NCBI RefSeq assembly: GCF_008801605.1
Contig: NZ_VZPJ01000005.1
Location: 310,001 to 374,000, forward strand
Length of the DNA: 64,000 bases
Direction: 5' to 3'
Source: Pseudomonas brassicacearum subsp. brassicacearum
GTDB lineage: Bacteria > Pseudomonadota > Gammaproteobacteria > Pseudomonadales > Pseudomonadaceae
Shown here piece after piece: positions 29,081 through 41,189 of the stretch. Every line of letters begins with the position of its first letter. The first letter of the stretch is position 1. The notes under the pieces were generated by a model. It worked only from the letters and a program-made list of their open reading frames with translations, was not told the DNA's origin and searched no databases. Made by a program: the position numbers and the translations under genes.

Positions 29081-29104
29081 GACGCCGAACCGTGATTCGG
29101 CGTC
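29081..29104. other. Hairpin between lldP and lutA
   Basis: GACGCCGAA/TTCGGCGTC arms. The T-rich side is on the minus strand, so in the direction of the operon it is more likely an RNA-stability or partial-termination element than a full terminator. Confidence 0.5.
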
Positions 29105-29204
29105 TGCTATTCACCACCGGGTCTGCAAGGCTGCTGAAAGATTTCCTGTCTATATTCAGCAGCCTCAGCGGACGGATAACCGGGACCACCCGGAGACACG
29201 CCTG

Positions 29205-30029
29205 ATGAGCGAGCTTTTTTACAACGCCGTGCCGAACGCGACCCGTGTCGCCCCGCCATTGCCCGAGCCTCGGCAGTACCCCAGCGAGAAACCGCAAAGG
29301 GTCTACCTGTTCGGCACTTGCGTGGTGGACCTGTTCTATCCCGAAGCAGGGATGGATGCGATTCATCTGCTGGAGCGCGAAGGAATCCGGGTGGACTACC
29401 CGCAAGGGCAAAGCTGCTGCGGCCAACCGGCCTACACCTCGGGCTACACCGAACAGGCGCGGACGGTGGCACGGGCGCAGTTGGCCTTGTTTGCCGAAGA
29501 CTATCCGGTGGTGGTGCCTTCGGGCTCCTGCGCCGGCATGCTGCGCGAGCATTACGCCGACCTGTTCAAGGATGAGCCCGACACGCTCAAACAGGTCCAG
29601 GCCCTGGCGGCCCGGACCTATGAACTGGCTGAATTCCTGCTGTTTGTCTGCAAGGTGCAGTTGAACGACAGCGGTGAGCCGGTGAAGGTTGCGCTGCACA
29701 CGTCCTGCTCGGCACGGCGTGAAATGAACACCCACCTGCACGGCCGCGCGTTGTTGGCGCAGTTACGCAATGTGGAACGAGTCGACCACAGCCACGAAAG
29801 CGAATGCTGTGGCTTTGGTGGGACGTTCAGCGTTCGCATGCCGGATATTTCCGGCGCGATGGTGGCCGACAAGACCCGAGCGCTGAAGGAATCCGGCGCG
29901 CACAAGGTCATCAGTGCCGATTGTGGCTGCCTGATGAACATCAACGGCGCACTGGAAAAACAGCAGGAGGCGTTACGCGGCCAGCACCTGGCGAGCTTCC
30001 TCTGGCAGCGTAGCGGAGGTGTCGCATGA
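29205..30029 (+). CDS. lutA: L-lactate oxidation Fe-S subunit LutA (LldE)
   Basis: One of three proteins (LutABC/LldEFG) that oxidise L-lactate to pyruvate. The 274-residue product has two CCG cysteine-rich domains (GQSCCGQPAYTSGY, and HTSCSARREM with ESECCGFGGTFS), as in heterodisulfide reductase-type subunits. It overlaps lutB by four bases (ATGA). Confidence 0.94.
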   Translation: MSELFYNAVPNATRVAPPLPEPRQYPSEKPQRVYLFGTCVVDLFYPEAGMDAIHLLEREGIRVDYPQGQSCCGQPAYTSGYTEQARTVARAQLALFAEDYPVVVPSGSCAGMLREHYADLFKDEPDTLKQVQALAARTYELAEFLLFVCKVQLNDSGEPVKVALHTSCSARREMNTHLHGRALLAQLRNVERVDHSHESECCGFGGTFSVRMPDISGAMVADKTRALKESGAHKVISADCGCLMNINGALEKQQEALRGQHLASFLWQRSGGVA

Positions 30030-31483
30030 GCACGCCGACGCTGATTCCGACCGTTGAGGTGCAGGAAGATTTTCGCGCCCGAGCCCACAAGGCCCTGGCC
30101 GACACGCAACTGCGAAACAACTTTCGCAGCGCGATGGATTCACTGATGACCAAGCGGGCAACGTCCTTCAGCGATGCCCACGAAAGAGAACACCTGCGTG
30201 TGCTGGGCAATGCCGTCCGCGCCCGTGCGTTATCGAAGCTGCCCGACCTGCTCGAGCAACTTGAAAGCAACCTGACCCGCAACGGTGTGAACGTGCACTG
30301 GGCGGAAACGGTGGACGAAGCCAATGGCATCGTCCTCTCGATCATCCGCGCTCACGAGGCGCGGCAAGTGATCAAGGGCAAATCGATGGTCAGCGAAGAG
30401 ATGGAGATGAACCATTTCCTCGAGGCTCGGGACATTGAATGTCTTGAGTCCGACATGGGGGAATACATCGTCCAGCTCGACCACGAGAAGCCTTCACACA
30501 TCATTATGCCGGCGATCCACAAGAATGCCGGTCAGGTCGCGTCCTTGTTCCACGACAAACTCGGCGTGGAGTACACCAAGGACGTTGACCAACTCATTCA
30601 GATCGGTCGCAAGGTATTGCGGCAGAAATTCTTCGAGGCCGACATCGGCGTCTCCGGCGTCAACTTCGCCGTCGCTGAAACCGGCACGCTGCTGCTGGTG
30701 GAAAACGAAGGCAACGGGCGGATGTCCACCACCGTGCCGCCGGTGCACATTGCCGTGACCGGCATCGAAAAAGTCGTCGAGAACCTGCGCGACGTCGTGC
30801 CGCTGCTGTCGCTGCTGACCCGCTCGGCCCTTGGCCAGCCGATCACCACCTACGTCAACATGATCTCCGGCCCGCGCAAGCCTGACGAACTGGACGGCCC
30901 CCGGGAAGTCCATCTGGTCCTGCTCGACAACGGTCGCAGCCAGGCGTTTGCCGATAGCGAATTGCGCCAGACGCTGAACTGCATCCGCTGTGGCGCCTGT
31001 ATGAATCATTGCCCGGTCTATACCCGAATCGGCGGTCATGCCTACGGCGAGGTTTACCCGGGACCTATCGGAAAAATCATCACGCCGCACATGGTCGGCC
31101 TGGCCAAGGTGCCGGACCATCCGAGCGCCTCTTCGCTGTGCGGTGCCTGCGGTGAAGTGTGTCCGGTGAAGATTCCGATCCCGGCTTTGCTGCGGCGGCT
31201 GCGGGAAGAAAACGTCAAGGCGCCGGACAGCCCCCATCAGGTGATGCGCGGCCAGGGCAGCAAATACTCGCCCAAGGAACGCTTCATCTGGAACGCCTGG
31301 GCTCGACTCAACAGTTCGCCACGGTTGTATCGGCTGTTCGGGTTCCTCGCCACGCGCCTGCGCGCCCTGACGCCCAACAACGTCGGGCCATGGACCCAGA
31401 ACCACAGCGCCCCCAAACCCGCCGCCCGCTCATTGCATGACCTGGCCCGCGAACACCTGAACCAGCAGGGAGACCGCCGATGA
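30026..31483 (+). CDS. lutB: L-lactate oxidation Fe-S protein LutB (LldF)
   Basis: The 485-residue product has the LUD domain (GVSGVNFAVAETGTLLLVENEGNGRM) followed by two 4Fe-4S clusters (CIRCGACMNHCPVY and CGACGEVCPVKIPI) and a C-terminal DUF3390-like segment. It acts with LutA and LutC in L-lactate oxidation. Four-base overlaps with both neighbours point to tight translational coupling. Confidence 0.94.
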   Translation: MSTPTLIPTVEVQEDFRARAHKALADTQLRNNFRSAMDSLMTKRATSFSDAHEREHLRVLGNAVRARALSKLPDLLEQLESNLTRNGVNVHWAETVDEANGIVLSIIRAHEARQVIKGKSMVSEEMEMNHFLEARDIECLESDMGEYIVQLDHEKPSHIIMPAIHKNAGQVASLFHDKLGVEYTKDVDQLIQIGRKVLRQKFFEADIGVSGVNFAVAETGTLLLVENEGNGRMSTTVPPVHIAVTGIEKVVENLRDVVPLLSLLTRSALGQPITTYVNMISGPRKPDELDGPREVHLVLLDNGRSQAFADSELRQTLNCIRCGACMNHCPVYTRIGGHAYGEVYPGPIGKIITPHMVGLAKVPDHPSASSLCGACGEVCPVKIPIPALLRRLREENVKAPDSPHQVMRGQGSKYSPKERFIWNAWARLNSSPRLYRLFGFLATRLRALTPNNVGPWTQNHSAPKPAARSLHDLAREHLNQQGDRR

Positions 31484-32147
31484 GCGCCAAGGACAATATC
31501 CTCGCCAAGCTGCGTAAAAGTCTGACCGGCGCCACGCCCGTTGCCGACAACTTCGACGTCGAGCTGGTGACGCAGACCTACCGCTATGCGCCCGAAGAAC
31601 GTATCCCGCAATTGCGCAAGCTGATGGAGGCGGTGCACACCGAAATCCACCTGACGTCCGAGGAAGGCTGGCCGACCCTGCTCGCGCAATTGCTGCGCGA
31701 CCGTCAATTGCCGAGCCTGCTCATCGCCCCGACCACCGCGCACGGGGAAAAAATCACACAATTCTGGGCGAACAATCCGGACCTGCCAACCCTCAAGGCT
31801 TACGACCGCCCGGTAGAAGAGTGGAAAGCCGAGTTGTTCAACGACACCCCCGCCAGCCTGACCGGAACCCTTGGCGCCATCGCCGCCACCGGCAGCCTGA
31901 TTCTCTGGCCAACCCGGGAAGAGCCTCGACTGATGAGCCTGGTCCCACCGGTGCATTTCGCCCTGCTCAAGGCCAGCGAAATCCGTGACAACTTCTATGA
32001 GGTGCAGCAGGAATTCGAGTGGGCCCAAGGCATGCCCACCAATGCCCTGCTGGTATCGGGCCCGTCGAAAACCGCCGACATCGAGCAAGTCCTGGCCTAT
32101 GGCGCCCATGGTCCGAAGGATCTGGTTGTTTTGATTCTGGAGGACCA

Positions 32148-32151
<4 letters not shown>
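31480..32151 (+). CDS. lutC: L-lactate oxidation protein LutC (LldG)
   Basis: A 223-residue LUD-domain protein, third member of the LutABC complex, with the family core around GTLGAIAATGSLILWPTREEPRL and LVPPVHFALL. It overlaps the downstream dehydrogenase by four bases. Confidence 0.93.
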
Positions 32152-35015
<2,864 letters not shown>

Positions 35016-35111
35016 TCACTTGAATAGGCCCGGCTGCGCTGGGCCATCCACTGACTCGGCCTGGCCGCCACTGTCCCGCGGCACCGAGACCATACGTTCA
35101 AGGAGATACAC

Positions 35112-35402
35112 ATGAAGCGCACCGCACTTGCTGGCTTGTTCATTTCCGCTGCGATGTTGGCCTCTCCGGTGTTTGCAGATAGCCAGGCAGACCTTTGCCA
35201 AATAAATCTGCAAAAAATCAAGGACGCCAAGGTCAGCAGCGAGCAAATGAGTGAAAGCATGAAGTCTGACATCGATGCCACTGTCCAACAGGCCACCGCT
35301 GCCAAGGCCAAAGGTACCGAGCAAGGCACGAAGGAATGCATCTCGCTGACCACCCAAGCTCTTCAGAAACTGCAGAACAACACCAAAGGCGATCAGCAGT
35401 AA
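35112..35402 (+). CDS. Small exported protein, unknown function
   Basis: A 96-residue protein with a clear signal peptide (MKRTALAGLFISAAMLASPVFA, cleavage after AFA/VFA near 22) and a helical, Gln/Lys-rich mature part with two cysteines. AAGGAG precedes the ATG. It lies between dld and ssrA, and a hairpin (35413-35432, GGCCAACC arms) follows. I do not recognise a family. Confidence 0.8.
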   Translation: MKRTALAGLFISAAMLASPVFADSQADLCQINLQKIKDAKVSSEQMSESMKSDIDATVQQATAAKAKGTEQGTKECISLTTQALQKLQNNTKGDQQ

Positions 35403-35498
35403 TGTCGCGTCCGGCCAACCTTCGGGTTGGCCTCAGTCGCGGATTGGCGTACACTGCAAATGCCTGCCACTCCTCCAGCTTCATGGAGCGACAGGTTC

Positions 35499-35894
35499 GG
35501 GGCCGTTTAGGATTCGACGCCGGTTGCGAAACTTTAGGTGCATGCCGAGTTGGTAACAGAACTCGTAAATCCACTGTTGCAACTTCTATAGTTGCCAATG
35601 ACGAAAACTACGGCCAGGAATTCGCTATCGCTGCGTAAGCAGCCTTAGACCTGAGCTTCTGGTACCTTCGGGTCCAGCAATCATTAGGGGATGTCTGTAA
35701 ACCCAAAGTGATTGTCATATAGAACAGAATCGCCGTGCAGTACGTTGTGGACGAAGCGGCTAAAACTTACACAACTCGCCCAAAGCACCCTGCCCGTCGG
35801 GTCGCTGAGGGTTAACTTAATAGACACGGCTACGCATGTAGTACCGACAGCGGAGTACTGGCGGACGGGGGTTCAAATCCCCCCGGCTCCACCA
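35499..35894 (+). ncRNA. ssrA: tmRNA (ssrA)
   Basis: Rescues stalled ribosomes together with SmpB. The 396-nt gene begins GGGGCCGTTTAGGATTCGACG and ends with the tRNA-like T arm and CGGCTCCACCA; the acceptor arms pair over seven positions. The tag reading frame gives ANDENYGQEFAIAA and ends with TAA (35624-35638). The terminator 35906-35931 lies just beyond. The 3' end is the integration site of the island that follows. Confidence 0.96.
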
Positions 35895-35936
35895 CTTCAA
35901 CATCTAAAGACGTCCACGGACGTCTTTTTTTGTGCC
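35881..35936 (+). repeat. attL: ssrA 3' end and terminator
   Basis: The last bases of tmRNA, CCACTTCA and the ssrA terminator (AAAGACGTCC/GGACGTCTTT plus T-run). The final 36 bases are identical in the attR copy; upstream of these the copies differ by one substitution and one deleted base. Confidence 0.9.
35906..35931 (+). terminator. ssrA terminator
   Basis: AAAGACGTCC and GGACGTCTTT form the stem, followed by a T-run. It ends tmRNA transcription and is part of the att core. Confidence 0.85.
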
Positions 35937-36007
35937 TGGAATCCAGTAAATACGGGAGTTTCAGGGCTACTGGAGGCTTTCGAGGTTTTTAGAGTTCCAG
36001 GCGATTT

Positions 36008-36057
36008 GGTATTCCCAATGGTATTCCCGGCTACCCGGCGCTAATCTTGGGAATACC
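36008..36057. repeat. Integrase arm-type sites at the left end
   Basis: GGTATTCC at 36008 and 36020 (12-bp spacing) and an inverted copy GGGAATACC at 36049. The right end has the same pair with the same spacing (54025 and 54037), as expected of Int or Xis binding sites. Confidence 0.65.
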
Positions 36058-36081
36058 AAAAGGTGTCATGGAGTACTTCTC

Positions 36082-37338
36082 ATGTGCGCTCAAACCACCC
36101 GCCTCTCCGACCGCCAGCTCAAGGCGGTCAAACCGAAAGACAAAGATTACGTCCTCACCGATGGCGACGGGCTCCAGCTGCGAGTCAGGGTCAATCGCTC
36201 GATGCAGTGGAATTTCAACTACCGGCATCCCGTCACCAAGAATCGAATCAACATGGCACTCGGCTCTTATCCCGAGGTTTCTCTTGCGCAAGCGAGGAAG
36301 AAAACCGTTGAGGCCAGAGAGCTGCTTGCACAGGGCATCGACCCAAAAGCTCAGCGCAATGAGCTGCAGGAAGCCAAACGAGCGGAAACGGAACATACGT
36401 TCGAGAACGTAGCCACCGCGTGGTTCGAATTGAAGAAGGACTCCGTCACCCCGGCGTATGCCGAAGACATCTGGCGCTCGCTCACACTGCATGTTTTTCC
36501 AAGCATGAAATCAACGCCGTTATCGGAAGTGAACGCGCCGATGGTCATCAAGCTGCTTCGTCCGATTGAAGCTAAAGGCAGCCTCGAGACAGTTAAGCGA
36601 GTGAGCCAGCGCCTTAACGAGATCATGACCTACGGGGTCAACTCCGGAATGATCTTTGCCAACCCTCTCAGTGGCATTCGAGCGGTGTTCAAGAAACCCA
36701 AGAAAGAAAATATGGCCGCGCTACCACCTGACGAACTTCCGGAGCTCATGATGGAAATCGCGAACGCCAGCATCAAGCGGACGACCCGCTGCCTGATCGA
36801 ATGGCAACTTCATACCATGACACGCCCTGCCGAGGCGGCCACCACTCGATGGGCAGACATCGACTTCGACAAACGCATTTGGACCATCCCTCCGGAGCGA
36901 ATGAAAAAGCGTCGTCCGCATACAATTCCGCTGACCGAACATGCACTCTCGTTATTGGAGACGCTCAAGCACCATAGCGGCCACAGGGAATATGTGTTCC
37001 CGTCAGATAGAAACCCGCGCACCCACGCGAATAGCCAAACAGCAAACATGGCGTTGAAACGAATGGGCTTTCAGGACCGTTTGGTCAGCCACGGCATGCG
37101 CTCCATGGCCAGCACAATCCTCAACGAGCATGGATGGGATCCGGAGCTAATCGAAGTCGCGCTGGCGCATGTCGACAAGGACGAAGTTCGGAGCGCCTAC
37201 AACCGGGCGGATTACATCGAACGTCGGCGCCCGATGATGGCCTGGTGGAGTGAACATATCCAGAAAGCGGCTACCGGCAGCCTGTCAGCGTCGGCCATCA
37301 ATCAAACCAGGGACCGCAAGGTGGTGCCGATACGCTGA
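36082..37338 (+). CDS. int: P4-type tyrosine site-specific integrase
   Basis: Recombines the att sites of the island. The 418-residue product has the DUF4102 N-terminal domain (about 1-90), a SAM-like core-binding domain (105-200) and the catalytic domain with Arg248 (MTRPAEAATTRW), His337-x-x-Arg340 (HGMRSMAST), His363 and the nucleophile Tyr373. All catalytic residues are present, so the enzyme looks active. GGAG lies nine bases ahead of the ATG. It sits beside attL, the usual arrangement. Confidence 0.95.
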   Translation: MCAQTTRLSDRQLKAVKPKDKDYVLTDGDGLQLRVRVNRSMQWNFNYRHPVTKNRINMALGSYPEVSLAQARKKTVEARELLAQGIDPKAQRNELQEAKRAETEHTFENVATAWFELKKDSVTPAYAEDIWRSLTLHVFPSMKSTPLSEVNAPMVIKLLRPIEAKGSLETVKRVSQRLNEIMTYGVNSGMIFANPLSGIRAVFKKPKKENMAALPPDELPELMMEIANASIKRTTRCLIEWQLHTMTRPAEAATTRWADIDFDKRIWTIPPERMKKRRPHTIPLTEHALSLLETLKHHSGHREYVFPSDRNPRTHANSQTANMALKRMGFQDRLVSHGMRSMASTILNEHGWDPELIEVALAHVDKDEVRSAYNRADYIERRRPMMAWWSEHIQKAATGSLSASAINQTRDRKVVPIR

Positions 37339-37396
37339 CATCACGGCGACAGTTCATGCCATCCGTGTAGTGGAGCTTGCCAGCGCTTCTTCGGCC

Positions 37397-37443
37397 GAGC
37401 CCCTGAGTATGGGAAGGCTCCGCATTCCCATACTCAGGGGCTC
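37397..37443. repeat. Long perfect inverted repeat between int and the next gene
   Basis: GAGCCCCTGAGTATGGGAA pairs perfectly over 19 bases with its complement across a nine-base loop (GGCTCCGCA). There is no T-run. It sits between convergent genes, so it may stop transcription with Rho or be a recombination or protein-binding site. Confidence 0.8.
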
Positions 37444-37458
37444 ACGCTTAAAGGCCTA

Positions 37459-37728
37459 TCAGACAACCACGACTTTTGCCTTTCTAAGGCGGATCAACCC
37501 TGCTGTTAACTCGTAGTAGTAGACGGTAGCTGGAGCTGAGCATCGCAGGTAGTGCTTCAGAAACCATCTCACGTGCTTTTCTCTCCAGGACCAGGGAGTC
37601 GCGCAACCCCAGCGCTCACGAATCACCTCGTGCATCCTTTCTGCTTGCCTAATGTGCCGCTGCCGCGTGGCATGTGCACCTTTGAGCACGGGGCACAGGA
37701 ATAACGCTATGTCGAACTCGGCCGTCAT
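37459..37728 (-). CDS. Small protein resembling a recombinase core-binding domain
   Basis: An 89-residue basic protein with the pattern of an integrase SAM-like N-terminal domain: a run of helices with HIRQAERMHEVIRERW, VRWFLKHYL and TVYYYELTAGLIRL. It has no catalytic domain. Its start overlaps the end of the second recombinase (ATGA-type overlap at 37725-37728), which suggests they are made together and may act together. The assignment is by pattern only. Confidence 0.6.
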   Translation of the reverse strand: MTAEFDIALFLCPVLKGAHATRQRHIRQAERMHEVIRERWGCATPWSWREKHVRWFLKHYLRCSAPATVYYYELTAGLIRLRKAKVVVV

Positions 37729-38705
37729 CGCCAGCCTCCGATGTAGGCACTCACCACATCGATGCGGTTATGTCCCAGTTCGTGGCTGATCTGCTGTCGT
37801 GCACGCTGATCAAGCTCTCGATCTTCTCGATGAACACGACCGCCGTTGACAGGTGTATTCAAGCCAGTCAGTTGCTCATAGCGCTCACAGGCGAAAGCCG
37901 CCCGCAGCTCATGAAAGCCTTTCAATCCATGATCGTGCAGGAGGTCCCGTGCCGGTTGCACAACTGATTGCATAAACTCTTTGTAGCTCTCGTTGGGAGC
38001 CAACAGGTTCCGACTGCGACTGGGCGAAGCCTCACAGGCCCTCTCCAAGGCGCTACGGATTTGATCAGTGACCGGAATCCAACGTGGTGCTGACGCGCCT
38101 GATCGGCCGCCTTTGGTGCCGTCTTGGATGTTGATCTTGCCCAGTTGCCGCGCCTCACATTGCAGTCGGGGCAGGTCCGCCAAGATCGCTTCACGCAGAC
38201 GCATACCAGTCTCCCGGGCCAGATGCACAATTGCGGCCACTCGTTGCTGACTTCGCTCTGACAGCGCGCGTGCGATCAATTCGATCTGAGCACGATCTTG
38301 GCCTTGCGGTGCCTCCCCGCGTACGCTTGAGCGCTGCAAACCCAGCGCCTTGCTCGGACTGGAGATTTTGACGTACTGATCACCGCGCAGCGCAGCCATC
38401 GTTCGGTTCACGCTGGACAGTCGGTTCTGCGCGGTGGCTATGCCGATGTTGCCCCGATCAACCTGCTCACGCACATACGTGGCGTACCGCATGAGGATCT
38501 CACGGTCGATCTGTCGCGCGTCATTGAGTCCCGGACCTTCATCGGATCGACACCAATTCACGAAGGCCTGCCACCGATCGCTATGGGCTTTGACGGTAGC
38601 AAAATGGCCATCGCCAAATAGATCTTTCAGTGCTTGCGGTCCGGCATAGCTGAGCTGGCGACCAAAGCCAAAATTACGACCCGCTCGCTTATCGACCCGA
38701 GCCAT
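37725..38705 (-). CDS. Second tyrosine recombinase (integrase-domain protein)
   Basis: A 326-residue protein with an N-terminal helical DNA-binding half (about 25-110) and a catalytic half carrying Arg169 (GMRLREA), Lys198, His265-x-x-Arg268 (GFHELRAA), His312 (LGHNRID) and Tyr321 (SAYIGG). All five expected residues are there. It differs from the P4-type int in lacking DUF4102. Its role is unknown: excision accessory, or a recombinase for another site. It overlaps its neighbours on both sides, so the 37459-40435 genes form one minus-strand operon. Confidence 0.8.
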   Translation of the reverse strand: MARVDKRAGRNFGFGRQLSYAGPQALKDLFGDGHFATVKAHSDRWQAFVNWCRSDEGPGLNDARQIDREILMRYATYVREQVDRGNIGIATAQNRLSSVNRTMAALRGDQYVKISSPSKALGLQRSSVRGEAPQGQDRAQIELIARALSERSQQRVAAIVHLARETGMRLREAILADLPRLQCEARQLGKINIQDGTKGGRSGASAPRWIPVTDQIRSALERACEASPSRSRNLLAPNESYKEFMQSVVQPARDLLHDHGLKGFHELRAAFACERYEQLTGLNTPVNGGRVHREDRELDQRARQQISHELGHNRIDVVSAYIGGWR

Positions 38706-39042
38706 TTTCCTGCTCCTGATCGACTGCTGCGAGCTCATGAAAAAGGGCTCGCCAGTGTGCATTCACAATAGCGAACTGGGCCCAATCAGTCGGGCGAAAA
38801 CACAGCGTGTTGCCGGCGACGTATAGATGCGCGCCCTCCTTTTTCAACCATTGGATGATGGCTGTCGTCGTAGTGCTAGCTTTACGGGTGATGGCGACAT
38901 CGGCGACACCGGCGACAACCCTTACCTTGTCTGGCTTTGAGCGTGGCGACAAAGTGGCGACAGTCGCGGCGACAAACCGCGCTTTCGGCTCCTTTTGGCG
39001 CTGAGCCAGGTGGTTGCGCAGCGCTTCATCAAGATTGAACAT
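38689..39042 (-). CDS. Hypothetical island protein with TGTCGCC repeats in its gene
   Basis: A 117-residue basic protein starting MFNLDEALRNHLAQRQ. I recognise no domain. The middle of the gene carries six copies of TGTCGCC on the coding strand, in more than one reading frame, so the repetition is at DNA level. Its ends overlap the DUF3987 gene (14 bases) and the second recombinase (17 bases), in one operon. Confidence 0.65.
   Translation of the reverse strand: MFNLDEALRNHLAQRQKEPKARFVAATVATLSPRSKPDKVRVVAGVADVAITRKASTTTTAIIQWLKKEGAHLYVAGNTLCFRPTDWAQFAIVNAHWRALFHELAAVDQEQENGSGR
38893..38974 (-). repeat. Cluster A of TGTCGCC repeats
   Basis: Six copies of GGCGACA on the plus strand, starting at 38893, 38902, 38911, 38945, 38956 and 38968; the first three are exactly 9 bp apart. 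The copies at 38945-38962 and the others fall in different codon frames. A second cluster in the opposite orientation is at 41190-41260. Confidence 0.75.
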
Positions 39043-40435
39043 GGCGCACCTCGAAGGTGTGGCCGTCGGTGATGAGCCACTGATGATCAATCAACTCGAC
39101 CAACAGCTTGGCGGTATGACGACTGCTCTTACGGGCAAAACGGGGACCGTTGCGGTTCAGCTCCCGAATACTGAAGCGCTTCCAATCTTTGACCTGCAGC
39201 CAGCGCAGCAGCCTGTCTGCCTCTTCTTTTACCCGGCACACCGGTTCCTGTTCGGTCAGGCGCTGGATCTCGGTGAGGTAGTAGCCCACCAAGGTGGAGG
39301 CCCGTTGGATATGGTCGACGTCCACGACACTGCTCTCCTCCACCACTGCCAGGATGCCGGCGACGCGCAGCAGGTTGTCGGCGGCCTTCGATCCGCTGGG
39401 CCGCACGCTGGCCAGCTCACCAAACTCACCCAGTTGAGCTTCGATGGCATCATGCAAATCAATCCAGCGACGGCGGGCTAACGGGCTGAGTGTCAGCGGT
39501 GATAGCCGCAAGGCACCGTCAGCGGAAAGTGACCAAGGCTGATGAAACAGGGCCGAAAGACGGTGGTGATATCGCTTTAGGGCGGGGTCTTTGGACAAGT
39601 CGACAGCCTGGTAACTGCGTTGTCCGGCCAGGCTGGTGGGCCAGGTCATGAGGCAGCGACCGAGAATGCCTTGCCCCTGCAGCAATGGGTCACTGAGTAA
39701 CTGCATGGCTAGATACGGTTGCAGCATCAGGTGCAGGCTTAAGCGTCGATCGTAAGCTCGCAAGCTTTCACCCACCATAGACCGCGCGCGATCTATCGGA
39801 CTGCCGTCCCAGAGTGACGACAAGGTCGTGACCGCTTTCAAACGGTTATCCCGACTCATGGTGCTGCTACCGAGGAATTGTCCCCCCTCGTCACAGAACA
39901 GGCCCATGCTCGGCAAGTCATGGCAGAGTCCCTTGATCAGGGCCTCGATAGTCGGATCCGTGGTGATCAGCCTAGGTGCAGAGGGCTCCGCTTCAAGCGG
40001 TACGCCGTTTGTGGGGTTGGGATCGCCAGGGTTGATACGCTGCGCCTGTCGCTGCGCGACACGGTACCGGGCGAGTTGTTCACGGTAGCGCTGCCACTGC
40101 TCTCGCTCCCATTGCCGTGCTGGCAGTAATGCAGATCGGTCTGCCGCCGTTTTACGATCCCCCGAAGCTGCCACCGTGATCAGGTACAGCGACAGGGGAT
40201 AATTTCTCCCGTCGAGCTGTAAGCCGGCATGACCTTGGGTAGCCAGTGCCGAGGCGGCCAACACCGATTGCGCTGCCAGTGCTTGGGGCACGCCGATGAC
40301 CTCGGCCATGCGCTCCGCCGCAAGCCCGAGAATCCCACCCAGTGCCTGCACGGGATAAGGCTGGGGCACGGGGTTCGACTCAATCAACGGTCGAGGTGGT
40401 CGTGGTAGTTCAAGCTTCGGATCTAACTGCTGCAT
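39029..40435 (-). CDS. DUF3987 (YfjI-like) protein
   Basis: A 468-residue protein of the DUF3987 family, common in integrative islands and often near P4-type replication or regulation genes. Visible are the N-terminal PQALAAQSVLAASALATQGHAG, YLITVAASGDRKTAADR (a P-loop-like segment), GLFCDEGGQFLG (Walker B-like) and a C-terminal winged-helix-like end. It may be a helicase/primase-type replication protein of the island, but this is not shown. The ATG chosen has AGGAG eight bases upstream; a TTG five codons earlier is discarded. Confidence 0.78.
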   Translation of the reverse strand: MQQLDPKLELPRPPRPLIESNPVPQPYPVQALGGILGLAAERMAEVIGVPQALAAQSVLAASALATQGHAGLQLDGRNYPLSLYLITVAASGDRKTAADRSALLPARQWEREQWQRYREQLARYRVAQRQAQRINPGDPNPTNGVPLEAEPSAPRLITTDPTIEALIKGLCHDLPSMGLFCDEGGQFLGSSTMSRDNRLKAVTTLSSLWDGSPIDRARSMVGESLRAYDRRLSLHLMLQPYLAMQLLSDPLLQGQGILGRCLMTWPTSLAGQRSYQAVDLSKDPALKRYHHRLSALFHQPWSLSADGALRLSPLTLSPLARRRWIDLHDAIEAQLGEFGELASVRPSGSKAADNLLRVAGILAVVEESSVVDVDHIQRASTLVGYYLTEIQRLTEQEPVCRVKEEADRLLRWLQVKDWKRFSIRELNRNGPRFARKSSRHTAKLLVELIDHQWLITDGHTFEVRHVQS

Positions 40436-40857
40436 GGGCCCTCTCCTCAATCATTGCTAATTGTCCTCACGTAGTCCCGCCACGACTGTTGAGTGTTATC
40501 AGGGATCAAGGCCCCTGCGGCCTGTGAGGTGTTCACTGACGCGGAACGATCGGCTCCTTACAACCGGGAGCGAGGGCATAACCCATGAATCTGGCCTCCT
40601 TAGTCGCATCCGAAGATGCGGGCGGGTAGAGGCTGTGCCGACTGACGAGTTCGGCACCTGGAGATCTGGAGTAGGAGAAGGCAACGACATGGACACCTGG
40701 GGCATGCCTGACTGTCAGTCAGATGCAGCCTTTCCATTGGCTGCGGCACCGGTGCCTGTGTCGTTGCGGATGGCGACGAATCGGATTTGTCAGGTCGATT
40801 GTCACGAGGAGAGTTGCGGCAATGCCCTGTACGACGTGGCTTGCAGCAGTGGTCCGA

Positions 40858-40892
40858 GCGCCCGTCTCTTTCCAGAAGAAAGAGACGGGCGC
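40858..40892. repeat. Perfect 14-bp hairpin
   Basis: GCGCCCGTCTCTTT pairs with AAAGAGACGGGCGC across seven bases (CCAGAAG). No T-run on either side. It lies in the middle of the control region upstream of the DUF3987 operon. Confidence 0.8.
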
Positions 40893-41189
40893 GGATTGGC
40901 GCAGCGAAGTGTGCCGAGAGGTGAGGTTGCTGCAGTGCAGCGAGGAAGGTCCATCGTCTGCCGCAGTAGGCAGATTGGTCGAGTAGGCATCCATCACTCT
41001 TGGGAGTGACCGTGCGAGCCGCCGGACGCTAATCGCACTTGGGGAAGAACCACCACGCGAGTGGCGTAGCCTTAAAGGTTCTGACTACCTGGGCAGGTGC
41101 TGTCAACGACAGCGATCCGTGCGCCAATTGTTATACCCACTCGAAAAGGCGGTCAAGCGGCACCGCCAATGCGCTGAGAAAGTGGCGAC

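Noticed and set aside
40461..41009. Plus-strand frame of 182 codons in the island control region
   Set aside because: No ribosome-binding site, odd composition, overlaps the perfect hairpin; more likely non-coding.
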